Of a stretch of DNA of 64,000 nucleotides, positions 8,237 through 15,839 are shown piece by piece. Source of the DNA: Lachnospiraceae bacterium. GTDB lineage: Bacteria; Bacillota; Clostridia; Lachnospirales; Lachnospiraceae. Where the stretch lies: assembly GCA_017453065.1 (NCBI GenBank), contig JAFTKW010000012.1:1-64000 (forward strand). Direction: 5' to 3'. The position numbers were made by a program, and so were the translations under genes. The notes below the pieces were generated by a model. That model was not told the origin of the DNA and ran no database searches. It saw only the letters and a list, made by a program, of their open reading frames with translations. Each line of letters starts with the position of its first letter. The stretch's first letter is position 1.

Positions 8237-8983
8237 ATGAGCACCCAAAACACTCAGTTTGAGCAAGCAAAAGACAAAATCATAGGGACCGAGCGAACGC
8301 GCGAAGGAATTGGTACACTCTCGGAGAAATCGGTGCATGCGGTACTCAAAAACTACTTTGCACCCAATCCAGAGTTTCAGGAAGTGCCCATCGAAGGATA
8401 TGTGGCAGATATTTATACGGGACAAGAGATTATAGAAATTCAGACCAGACAGTTCAATCGCATGCGAGACAAGCTGGAAGCTTTCCTTCCGATTTGCCCA
8501 GTAACCATAGTCTATCCGATGGCAGCCAAAAAGACGCTGGTATGGATAGACCCCGAAACGGGTGAAGAGGTGGAAAGACGCAAATCGCCAAAGAAAGTTT
8601 CAATCTATGACATCTTTGATGAGCTATACAAGATCAAATTCTTTTTGACCAGACCAAACTTACGAATCAAGATGGTCTTTTTGGAACTAGAGGAACATAA
8701 GTTGCTGGACGGCTACGGCAATGACAGAAAAAAGCGAGCATCCAAGCATGACAGAATTCCATTGGAAATCTTATCCGAGATGAATATGGAATGCGTGGAA
8801 GACTACATGCAGTTCGTGCCTTTTGAACTGCTGGAGGAAGAGTTCACTTCCAAGGACTTTGCCAAGGAGGCAAAGATTCATCCCAAATATGCAGGAGTAG
8901 TAGTCCATGTACTTCATCATGTGGGTATTTTAGAAAAAGTGGGCAAACAGGGCAACTCCATTGTCTATAAAGTGAAAAATTAA
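8237..8983 (+). CDS. Hypothetical protein, PD-(D/E)XK-like core plus winged helix
   Basis: A 248-residue protein I do not recognise by name. Residues 25-80 have the pattern of a PD-(D/E)XK nuclease: an acidic helix (LSEKSVHAVLKNYF), then GYVADIYTG and EIIEIQTRQF, giving D...E-x-Q as in CoiA-like members where Gln replaces Lys. Residues 185-248 look like a winged helix (FTSKDFAKEAKIHPKYAGVVVHVLHHVGILEKV). The middle is charged and lysine-rich. It may be a nucleic-acid-binding enzyme. The fold is inferred from motif order only. Confidence 0.6.
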   Translation: MSTQNTQFEQAKDKIIGTERTREGIGTLSEKSVHAVLKNYFAPNPEFQEVPIEGYVADIYTGQEIIEIQTRQFNRMRDKLEAFLPICPVTIVYPMAAKKTLVWIDPETGEEVERRKSPKKVSIYDIFDELYKIKFFLTRPNLRIKMVFLELEEHKLLDGYGNDRKKRASKHDRIPLEILSEMNMECVEDYMQFVPFELLEEEFTSKDFAKEAKIHPKYAGVVVHVLHHVGILEKVGKQGNSIVYKVKN

Positions 8984-9021
8984 AAGAACCAGAAATGAGT
9001 TTCATTTCTGGTTCTTTTTTT
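8984..9021. terminator. Bidirectional intrinsic terminator
   Basis: A long, nearly perfect stem (AGAACCAGAAATGA with TCATTTCTGGTTCT), flanked by A-run and T-run, ends both the plus-strand gene at 8983 and the minus-strand gene ending at 9020. Confidence 0.92.
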
Positions 9022-10897
9022 AATGTGTTGTCACATCATATACTACGAAGAAATCATTTTCAAACACAACTTCGTACTGATGTGTTTGCATAAATTCCTG
9101 TAAGGAGAACCACTTTTTCACCTTAGTGGTTTCCAACCACTGTCCGTCATACTCTGCTGTAGCGGCAGCAGGTGTTGTAATCAGTACAGGATAGTTCTGA
9201 AGGCTGTCTGGGTCAGAGAGAATCTGGTTGGAAACCTCTGCCAAATCTTGATTCAAATATTGCAGTTGGTAGGAAGGCAAGTCCAGCCACGCGTTGAACG
9301 CAGGAGGCATTTCCAAGTAGAAGGATAGGGATGGACGATAATCGTAAGTGATAGTGGTTCGCCCTTTCATATCCATGCTATCTACGAATGCGGAGAGCTC
9401 TGTCATAGCTTCCGCTCTGTCCTCTTGCATGTAAACTCCTGCCAGTACGTCGTTGTTTTCCACCTTAGTGGTTGCCCCTACAATACCAGTTGCCTCCGCA
9501 AATACAAAGGTAGTTCCAAAGCCAACACTTTGATATGCGAGGAAACAAATATAAAGTACCAAGTACGCCCAAATCGGAGTGAGTGATATCTTCCATTTCT
9601 TTATCTTTAGGAACTTGGCTTCTGTAAAGAGCTTGTACAACTGCCACAGCAGATAAGTCATCAAGATAAAGGTGTTGTTGATACAAGGATACAGTCCAGT
9701 GTTGCTTCCGATGGAAGTAATGAAGTTTACCAAAACCACCAAGCCGCTGATTAACTTTTCCTCTTTCGGTACGCCAGGTGCAAGTACCTTGACTACTGCA
9801 ACAATCATGGTCAGGATGATGAGTACAATGACTGGCTGGAACATAGAAAAGTAAGAGTGATAGTCGGTGATAAACATTTCTTTTTGATAGAAAAGATCAA
9901 TTACAGCAATGAAAAATCTGGCTATAGTAAAGCTCTGCAAACCGATGACCACGAAGGAAAGAAGCTTGCTGTCGGAGATTTTTTTCAAAAGGCCAACCAA
10001 TAGACAAATCAGCCAAGCCACAACACCAAATCCTGCCAGATATAGGAACCAATCCAAGGACTGACGATAGTTGTAATAAATGTTCATCAGCATGGCGGTC
10101 GGCGTGTATCCGGTGGATTCCTCTGTCATGCCGAAGAGTCTGGAAATGGCTTCTACATAAGTGGAAATTCCATAGCGGATAGCAATATAGCCAAGGAACA
10201 CGACTAAGGAAGTAAGATATCCGCCAAGACACCACAGAGTGGTGCGCCAAATACGACTCCAAAGCTTCTTTAAAAAGACAGGCTTTAAAACCTTCCATTT
10301 CAAAGTAGAAACTTCCTCATCTTCTAGAGTTTCAATAAAAGCATAAGCCCAAACACCTACGATGAGGGCGGCTTCTGCAGCGTTGGAAAAACGGACCAAA
10401 ACATTGGTTCCCAGACAAAGCCCTGCCAGGAAAAGGTATTTGTTTTGGTGCTTTGTAAGGCCTTTGTACAAAAAGATGATACAAAGGAACATAAACAGAT
10501 AAGTCAAATAGTTGTACAAAAGTGCGGTTGGGCACCAGCACAGATTAATGGTCAAAAACAGTCCTAAAAAGGCTAACACAGATGGAATCTGAAGCGTCCT
10601 TCTGAGGAAAAAGTAGGATACCAAAGCTGCCAATGAAATCGTGGAAGCGGTATATACGTTAAGTCCAATCAAGGTATCACCAAAGGGCAGAAGAGAAAAG
10701 AAATGTCCAACCACATTGGCGAGATAGGTGGAGAAGAACCACATGGGATCCATATGGTCAAATCCATAGATAAAGTTCGCATAGTTGTATCCTGTATCCC
10801 AAAAATCCAGTCCAATGTTTACGTGCCTGAAAGGATAAAGGAGTAGAACAATTAGGAACAACCATTCATAAAAACTTAGTTTTTTCAGTGACTTCAT
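9020..10897 (-). CDS. Polytopic membrane protein, GT-C glycosyltransferase-like
   Basis: A 625-residue protein with about 11-12 membrane helices and a C-terminal soluble domain of about 130 residues (from about residue 490). The first extracytoplasmic loop contains an acidic motif, LDFWDTGYNYANF, in the position of the catalytic Asp of GT-C enzymes that use lipid-linked sugars. It may transfer sugars to a cell-surface polymer, but the acceptor is unknown. It starts two bases after the diguanylate cyclase stop, so the two are co-transcribed. Confidence 0.6.
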   Translation of the reverse strand: MKSLKKLSFYEWLFLIVLLLYPFRHVNIGLDFWDTGYNYANFIYGFDHMDPMWFFSTYLANVVGHFFSLLPFGDTLIGLNVYTASTISLAALVSYFFLRRTLQIPSVLAFLGLFLTINLCWCPTALLYNYLTYLFMFLCIIFLYKGLTKHQNKYLFLAGLCLGTNVLVRFSNAAEAALIVGVWAYAFIETLEDEEVSTLKWKVLKPVFLKKLWSRIWRTTLWCLGGYLTSLVVFLGYIAIRYGISTYVEAISRLFGMTEESTGYTPTAMLMNIYYNYRQSLDWFLYLAGFGVVAWLICLLVGLLKKISDSKLLSFVVIGLQSFTIARFFIAVIDLFYQKEMFITDYHSYFSMFQPVIVLIILTMIVAVVKVLAPGVPKEEKLISGLVVLVNFITSIGSNTGLYPCINNTFILMTYLLWQLYKLFTEAKFLKIKKWKISLTPIWAYLVLYICFLAYQSVGFGTTFVFAEATGIVGATTKVENNDVLAGVYMQEDRAEAMTELSAFVDSMDMKGRTTITYDYRPSLSFYLEMPPAFNAWLDLPSYQLQYLNQDLAEVSNQILSDPDSLQNYPVLITTPAAATAEYDGQWLETTKVKKWFSLQEFMQTHQYEVVFENDFFVVYDVTTH

Positions 10898-10899
10898 AG

Positions 10900-12585
10900 T
10901 TAAATCCTTTGCTTGTTGCTTTTCATTTCAGTCTTGTTGTCATACATACGAGCGTCCGCTATGCGGAAGGCATCGCGTGTGGAAGCAGCATATTCCTCGT
11001 GAGAGTAATAAACACCATGAGCAGCACTCATGTTCCAATGGCTGTTGTGATGATTTACTTCTTCCATATAACTGAAGAAGTTTGTGATCAGTTCAGAGAT
11101 ATCTGCATGTTCCACATCAGTAATAACCACCGCAAATTCATCACCGCCCATACGGGCAATCAAGCCTAAATCTTTAAAGGTAGTTTGCAAGACCTGACTG
11201 AAGGCTTTGATGTAGCGGTCACCTTCTATATGACCGAGAGAATCGTTGATTCGCTTTAAGTCGTTAAGATCAAAATTAATCAAAATATATGGCTCATGAG
11301 TTTCATCCAATTCATCAAAAAGAAGTTCACACTGTCTGCGGTTGGCAAGGCCAGTTAAGTAGTCCGCATAAGCCAGTTTTTCCAAAGTTTCTTTGGCTGC
11401 TGTATCGTACAGGGTATTGTAAACGCCGGAGCAGAAGTCCCCAAACAGTGCAAGTACGAACAAAAGTGTTCCTATATAAATGGAACTGGTATAGCCATCG
11501 TTGGAAACGAAATTGGTATATCTCTGTAAGTTGTAAATAACCAAATCTGCGGTGACAAACACAAGCATTGCCATCAGACCGGTAAGGAGAATGGAACGCT
11601 TGAATGCCTTTAAGCGGAAATCGTCCACAAACATATAAACTAGATAAACAAGTCCTATGGCAACCAAAATATGGCAATAAGTCAGGGCGCCAGGGAAATG
11701 CATAATGTGAGTAAACTGAAGCGTAAAGGTCACAAGGACAAAAAGGATAAAGGCCGCTTCTATCACAATGTAAGCAATCTTTCTGAATTTATTTCCTCTG
11801 GATAAGGCATCCTGTGCGAAATACGTGAAAATGAGAAGAGGAGCGATGTATAGGCTTCCAAATTCATTTAATGTTTTGATACGCAAATCGTAGGTAAACA
11901 GGTTGATTAAGTCATAGTTACAAATAGACCAGGTACTGATACAGATGGAGAACATGGCAACACAGGTCAATTTGTAGAAGGACGAATTTTTAAAAAGGAA
12001 GAATATGGACACTAGCAATAGGAAGAGTCCAAATACATACAAAAACAAGTTGCTTGCAAGAATGGCGCGATAGGTAATGGTGGTATCGCGGTAATAAGTA
12101 TTTTGGCTTGCAATGGTAGGGGACTCCAAAAAGCTGAAGGAGTTGGACTCAGAAACGGTCAGACGGATTTCCAAAAGCTTGCCCATGTAATCGTCAGGAA
12201 GCGGAATCAGATGGTCCCCGTATCCTAAGGTTCTGCCCTGCTCGTAGAAGTCATGCCCATAGCGATAGATTTCTGTGCCATCTACGGCTACCTCTAAAGA
12301 GCCATGGGTAGCAAAAAACTTCAAAAGCGGTGAGTCAATCGGAGTTTCGGGCATATATGTATAGAAGTAAACTGTGTCCCCTCTTTGGGGCATGGCAAAC
12401 TTTAACACTTGCAAATCTGCATCTTCATAAACGGTATCGTTGATATATACGGTCCAAGGTTTGTTTAAAGTCAAAGTGACACTGTCTGGATTGGGACCGC
12501 CCAATGTACCGTACAAAAAGTACATAATTATTATGATAGGAATAATCACCGTAAAAGGTAAAAAGTTAGCTAGCTTTTTCTTCAT
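10900..12585 (-). CDS. Membrane-bound diguanylate cyclase (GGDEF)
   Basis: A 561-residue sensor: one N-terminal membrane helix, an extracellular domain (residues about 35-165) with a jelly-roll-like sensor appearance, about seven membrane helices (about 180-380), then a GGDEF domain. The cyclase shows DYLTGLANRRQCE at its start and an intact ARMGGDEFAVV active site, so it should make cyclic-di-GMP. The layout matches the 7TMR-DISM sensor group. It is co-transcribed with the GT-C-like protein, suggesting c-di-GMP control of a surface polymer; this link is an inference. Confidence 0.9.
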   Translation of the reverse strand: MKKKLANFLPFTVIIPIIIIMYFLYGTLGGPNPDSVTLTLNKPWTVYINDTVYEDADLQVLKFAMPQRGDTVYFYTYMPETPIDSPLLKFFATHGSLEVAVDGTEIYRYGHDFYEQGRTLGYGDHLIPLPDDYMGKLLEIRLTVSESNSFSFLESPTIASQNTYYRDTTITYRAILASNLFLYVFGLFLLLVSIFFLFKNSSFYKLTCVAMFSICISTWSICNYDLINLFTYDLRIKTLNEFGSLYIAPLLIFTYFAQDALSRGNKFRKIAYIVIEAAFILFVLVTFTLQFTHIMHFPGALTYCHILVAIGLVYLVYMFVDDFRLKAFKRSILLTGLMAMLVFVTADLVIYNLQRYTNFVSNDGYTSSIYIGTLLFVLALFGDFCSGVYNTLYDTAAKETLEKLAYADYLTGLANRRQCELLFDELDETHEPYILINFDLNDLKRINDSLGHIEGDRYIKAFSQVLQTTFKDLGLIARMGGDEFAVVITDVEHADISELITNFFSYMEEVNHHNSHWNMSAAHGVYYSHEEYAASTRDAFRIADARMYDNKTEMKSNKQRI

Positions 12586-12703
12586 TTATAGCTCCTATAG
12601 GTATCGTGTTAATAGGGAATACTTATGTACATTTTACTCCTTATAGATATACCTTTCAAGTGTTTCAAAGTTGCAGCCAAAGACACTTTGGTCGGTAAAT
12701 TTT

Positions 12704-12771
12704 ACCACTTACCCCCAGTTTTTGACCACATACCCAAAACCTATATACAAAAAAATTCTTTTTGCTATAAT
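12704..12771 (+). promoter_or_regulatory. LytTR-type promoter with 21-bp-phased repeats
   Basis: Direct repeats ACCACTTACCC (12704-12714) and ACCACATACCC (12725-12735) are exactly 21 bp apart, two helical turns, as expected for paired LytTR sites. An extended -10 (TGC-TATAAT, 12763-12771) lies 38 bp downstream of the second core (12728). No good -35 is present, consistent with activation by the LytTR protein encoded next. Confidence 0.75.
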
Positions 12772-12825
12772 GAACCCATAAACAAACGAAAGCAATTTTC
12801 TACAGTAGAAAAAATGAGGGCGAGG

Positions 12826-13284
12826 ATGAAAATCAAAATTGAAATGGATGAGAATTTCCAAGAAGAGGAAGTCATCATCAGATGTAGAGGCTTAACCCCT
12901 TCGGTACTGGCGCTTCAGCAAGCAATCAGCGAGCTGTCGTCGGGTACAGGGCAGATGGTCTTCTACAGGGGAGAGACAGAGTACTATCTACCGCTAGAAT
13001 CCATCCTATTTTTTGAAACAGATGGCAGCGGCGTACAGGCACATACGGTAGACAACATCTACCTAACGAAGTACAAACTGTACGAATTGGAAGAATTACT
13101 TCCGGGCTATTTTATGAGAATATCAAAGTCATCGATATTGAACACCAAACAGATTTATTCCATGACAAAAGATATCTCGACCTGTGTAGTTCAATTCCAA
13201 CACACACACAAACAAGTATTTGTATCAAGATATTATTACAAACCACTAAAGGAAAAACTAGAAGAAAAGAGGATGAGTAAATGA
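12826..13284 (+). CDS. LytTR-domain DNA-binding regulator
   Basis: A 152-residue protein. I start it at ATG 12826 because GAGGGCGAGG lies just upstream and the sequence MKIKIEMDE begins the usual short N-terminal domain; ATG 12814 is an alternative. Residues 50-150 are a LytTR DNA-binding domain (YYLPLESILFFETDGSGVQAHT, then YFMRISKSSILNTKQI). There is no receiver domain, so it is not a classical response regulator. It overlaps the LiaF-like gene by four bases (ATGA). The repeats at 12704-12735 suggest it controls its own operon. Confidence 0.88.
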   Translation: MKIKIEMDENFQEEEVIIRCRGLTPSVLALQQAISELSSGTGQMVFYRGETEYYLPLESILFFETDGSGVQAHTVDNIYLTKYKLYELEELLPGYFMRISKSSILNTKQIYSMTKDISTCVVQFQHTHKQVFVSRYYYKPLKEKLEEKRMSK

Positions 13285-14132
13285 AAAATTCAAGAGTATT
13301 TTGGGGAGTATTTTTAATTTTAGGTGCGGTCTTTGGATTGGCTGCACAGATGGGCCTGGTACAGGGCGTTGGCGGATGGGCCATTTTCGGAACTATATTG
13401 TTCGCAGCACTTTTGATTAAGAGCTTGATGAAATTAAGCTTCTTTGGAATCTTTTTCTCCATTGCATTTATTGCAATCATCTATGCAGAGCAGCTTAGTA
13501 TCACAGCAATTACACCATGGCCAATTCTTGGTGCGGCATTTTGTCTTGCACTTGGTTGCAGTTGGCTTTTTCCAAAGAAACATGGCTGGAAAAAATATAT
13601 CAATGGTAAAGTAAACAAAGCAGATCGTGTGAAACATGTAGCAGACGGAATTGTTATTGACGAAGACGGAAATGAAATTCATATTAGTGATGGCATTAAC
13701 GTAACCATAAACGGCGGAACCAAAACTGCCGATGTAAATGGCGAAGAGATCAACATCGAGGAAGGCTACAGCGAGGAAGAAACTGTAGAAAAGGACGGCG
13801 GTGATTGGGTAAACCTTACACAGGTATTCCAGTCCACTACTAAGTACATCAACTCCAATAACTTTGCAGGACTGAATGCAGAATGTGTATTCTGTAAGGT
13901 GGATATTTTCTTTGATGGCGCAGGCATGCAGGGAACTACTGCAAGTGTAAATATCGAAAACGTATTTTCCACCACAACTCTCTATGTTCCAAGAACATGG
14001 ACTGTAAAAGAAAACAACGAAAATGTATTTGCACACTACTCTGAGTCTGGACACAAGGCTCCAGACGGCGTACACACTTTGAAACTGAATTGTGAAAATG
14101 TATTCGGTGGCATCAAAGTAATCTATGTATAG
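13281..14132 (+). CDS. LiaF-like membrane protein
   Basis: A 283-residue protein with three to four N-terminal membrane helices (residues about 5-100), a linker with VTINGGTKTADVNGEEI, and a C-terminal beta-rich domain (about 185-283) of repeated N-V-F strands (SVNIENVFSTTTLYVP, NENVFAHY, LNCENVFGGIKVIYV), as in the cell-wall-stress LiaF/VraT group. It probably modulates the LytTR regulator with which it overlaps. This is the same logic as LytTR/DUF3021 pairs, with a different membrane partner. Confidence 0.75.
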   Translation: MKNSRVFWGVFLILGAVFGLAAQMGLVQGVGGWAIFGTILFAALLIKSLMKLSFFGIFFSIAFIAIIYAEQLSITAITPWPILGAAFCLALGCSWLFPKKHGWKKYINGKVNKADRVKHVADGIVIDEDGNEIHISDGINVTINGGTKTADVNGEEINIEEGYSEEETVEKDGGDWVNLTQVFQSTTKYINSNNFAGLNAECVFCKVDIFFDGAGMQGTTASVNIENVFSTTTLYVPRTWTVKENNENVFAHYSESGHKAPDGVHTLKLNCENVFGGIKVIYV

Positions 14133-14197
14133 AAAGTGGCAACAATAAGGTTGTATTTTGTGGATGACTATGATAAACTCTCTAAGAATTGTGAATA

Positions 14198-14460
14198 AGG
14201 TGATTTTAGGTGTCTGATGGGAAGGCGCGCCGATGGTGTCATGCAGTATAAGGAATCGAATGGAAAGATGTTTGAGAACTTAGATGCTGGGCTGAAGAGG
14301 CTGACGATTCCAGGATTAGGTGAAAAGGGAATCAGGTGTAAATCCTGAGCGATCTCGTCACTGTGATAAAGGAGTGCTCCTTTTACGATGTCACTGAAGT
14401 TTTGGCTTTGGGAAGACGAAGGAGTGCGATGATATTTGAGCCAGGAGACCTGCCTAGAAT
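14198..14460 (+). promoter_or_regulatory. Cobalamin riboswitch aptamer
   Basis: The conserved B12-box core AGCCAGGAGACCTGCCT lies at 14439-14455. Upstream is a recognisable core (AGGGAATCAGGTG, then AAATCCTGAGCGAT...CACTGTGATAA), and TTTGGCTTTGGGAAGACGAAG precedes the box. The 5' strand appears to be at about 14205-14220, with an expanded P2-side insertion. A possible promoter, TTGTAT-N17-TAAACT, is at 14151-14179. The aptamer lies upstream of a DUF4430 protein and an ECF S component, so it should switch off B12 uptake when cobalamin is plentiful. Confidence 0.92.
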
Positions 14461-14575
14461 TGGTACAAGGTGACCACGAGGAATTGGTTGAGTACGATAT
14501 GCAAGGTGATACCTTTGCAAGGCTTCTTATTTGGAGAGGAGTTTGCAAAGGCTTTTCACGTTGTCGACTCTCCAT

Positions 14576-14609
14576 GCCCTCTTGCGCCCACATCGCAAGG
14601 GGGCTTTTT
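14576..14609 (+). terminator. Expression-platform terminator of the cobalamin riboswitch
   Basis: An 11-bp stem (14576-14586 with 14594-14604, one G-U pair) is followed by five Ts. It lies 120 bases after the B12 box and 171 bases before the DUF4430 start codon, so transcription would stop here when ligand is bound. Confidence 0.88.
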
Positions 14610-14741
14610 GTGATGGCGACGAGGCAAGCGCCAGAAGACAAGAGCACAGACTTGTGCTTGCACAAAAGGATGTGCATTTGGCTGATGGCATTTGCCGACC
14701 GCTCATCAGAGCGAGATTCGCAAAGCGTATCTCGTCTCTGT
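14605..14741 (+). repeat. Dispersed structured repeat, copy A
   Basis: This begins at the T-run of the riboswitch terminator and matches 28889-28990 at both ends: GTGATGGCGACGAGGC-AGCGCCA on the left, GCCGACCGCTCATCAGAGCG and GCGTATCTCG-CTCTGT on the right. Copy A carries about 50 extra bases in the middle (about 14633-14683). It contains small hairpins (TGGCG/CGCCA, CGCTC/GAGCG, CGAGAT/ATCTCG). The function is unknown. Confidence 0.8.
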
Positions 14742-14780
14742 GCTGCACAATTCGTATTAACGCACGAAAAGGAGAAAACA

Positions 14781-15206
14781 ATGAGCGAAACAAAGAAAAC
14801 ATTTAACAAAAAAACCCTCTTAGGCGTAGTAGCCTTAGTAGTGGTACTTGGCCTGATGGCAGTGGCTTACGCTGTTTTTGGACCAAAGGCAGTGGAGGGC
14901 GCAAAGTCCATCACCATCGAAGTAATTGACAACAACGGTGAGAGCACCGTATATGAAACAAACACTGACGCAGAATTCCTTCGTCAGGCATTTGAGGATG
15001 CCAAGGGACTTGAGGTATCTGGTACCGAATCCGAGTACGGACTTACTATCATCACAGTCAACGGCGTAACAGCAGACTTTACTGTGGATAGTGCGTACTG
15101 GTCCATTATGGTTAATGGAGAGTACGGTATGTACGGTGCAGATAGCCAGCCTGTAGCAGATGGCGATGAGTTCCAGTTAGTTTACACAGTTTACGTAGCA
15201 GAGTAG
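14781..15206 (+). CDS. DUF4430 (transcobalamin-like) surface protein
   Basis: A 141-residue protein starting at ATG 14781 behind AAAAGGAG. It has one N-terminal membrane helix (LLGVVALVVVLGLMAVAYAVFG, no lipobox Cys), then a domain of about 90 residues with the DUF4430 pattern (TDAEFLRQAFED, GLTIITVNGVTADF, YWSIMVNGEYGMYGADSQPVADGDEFQLVY). DUF4430 resembles the C-terminal domain of transcobalamin/intrinsic factor. With the cobalamin riboswitch upstream and an S component five bases downstream, it is best read as a membrane-anchored corrinoid-capture protein; that role is inferred. Confidence 0.82.
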   Translation: MSETKKTFNKKTLLGVVALVVVLGLMAVAYAVFGPKAVEGAKSITIEVIDNNGESTVYETNTDAEFLRQAFEDAKGLEVSGTESEYGLTIITVNGVTADFTVDSAYWSIMVNGEYGMYGADSQPVADGDEFQLVYTVYVAE

Positions 15207-15211
15207 AAGAA

Positions 15212-15742
15212 ATGCAGTCAAAAACCAAAGACATCGTTTATGTGGGAATGATGATAGCAATTATAGAAGTATCCAAAAGGGCCTTGGACTTTTTGCCCAA
15301 TGTTGAACTGGTGACCTTCTGGGTGATTATGTTCACGTTGTTTCTTGGCTGGAAGGCAATCTACGGAGTAATTGCCTTTACGCTGATAGAGATGTGCTTT
15401 TTTGGAATCCATACTTGGGTAATTATGTATTTTTATATTTGGCCGCTACTAGTGGTATTGACCATGATATTCCGCAAAAAGGAAGAACCACTTTTTTGGG
15501 CGATTCTGTCGGGGTTCTATGGGCTTTTGTTTGGTGCTGGCTGTTCTCTGCCATATTTCTTTATTGGTGCAGTGGACGGCGGAGTGGCAGCAGGATTTCG
15601 CATGATGTTTACTTGGTGGATTGCGGGAATCCCATACGATTTCATCCATGGAATTGCCAACTTTGTCATCATGCTGGTACTGTTTGTGCCAGTGTACAAG
15701 GTGGTTCAGAAGGTAAAGGCATCCCAGGGAATGCTGGAGTAA
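15212..15742 (+). CDS. ECF transporter S component, probably for cobalamin
   Basis: A 176-residue, very hydrophobic protein with five to six membrane helices. It has the S-component features of an early Lys/Arg-rich start, a helix-2 hairpin, Gly-rich packing (GFYGLLFGAGCSLPYFF) and a final WWIAGIPYDFIHGIANF helix. It follows the DUF4430 gene under a B12 riboswitch, so I assign corrinoid specificity (CbrT-like). No ECF A, A' or T gene is nearby, so it would use a shared energising module. Confidence 0.85.
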   Translation: MQSKTKDIVYVGMMIAIIEVSKRALDFLPNVELVTFWVIMFTLFLGWKAIYGVIAFTLIEMCFFGIHTWVIMYFYIWPLLVVLTMIFRKKEEPLFWAILSGFYGLLFGAGCSLPYFFIGAVDGGVAAGFRMMFTWWIAGIPYDFIHGIANFVIMLVLFVPVYKVVQKVKASQGMLE

Positions 15743-15794
15743 AGGGTGGCGCTGAAAAGAGCAGTTCAAAAGAGAATTTGCTAAACAAAATAAG

Positions 15795-15829
15795 AAAAGG
15801 AAGAGTGTATCTTGCACTCTTCCTTTTTT
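15795..15829. terminator. Bidirectional intrinsic terminator
   Basis: A 13-bp stem (AAAAGGAAGAGTG with CACTCTTCCTTTT) and 7-base loop, with T-runs in both directions. It separates the B12 uptake operon from the convergent sensor kinase gene. Confidence 0.92.
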
Positions 15830-15839
15830 AATGTATTGT

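Noticed and set aside
12625..12825. An N-terminal extension of the LytTR protein back to 12625
   Set aside because: It would place the promoter and phased repeats inside coding sequence; ATG 12826 has the ribosome site and gives normal family length.
14168..14809. Minus-strand open frame over the cobalamin riboswitch and repeat A
   Set aside because: The riboswitch and terminator explain the region; the peptide shared with 28889-28990 follows from the DNA repeat rather than from a protein gene.
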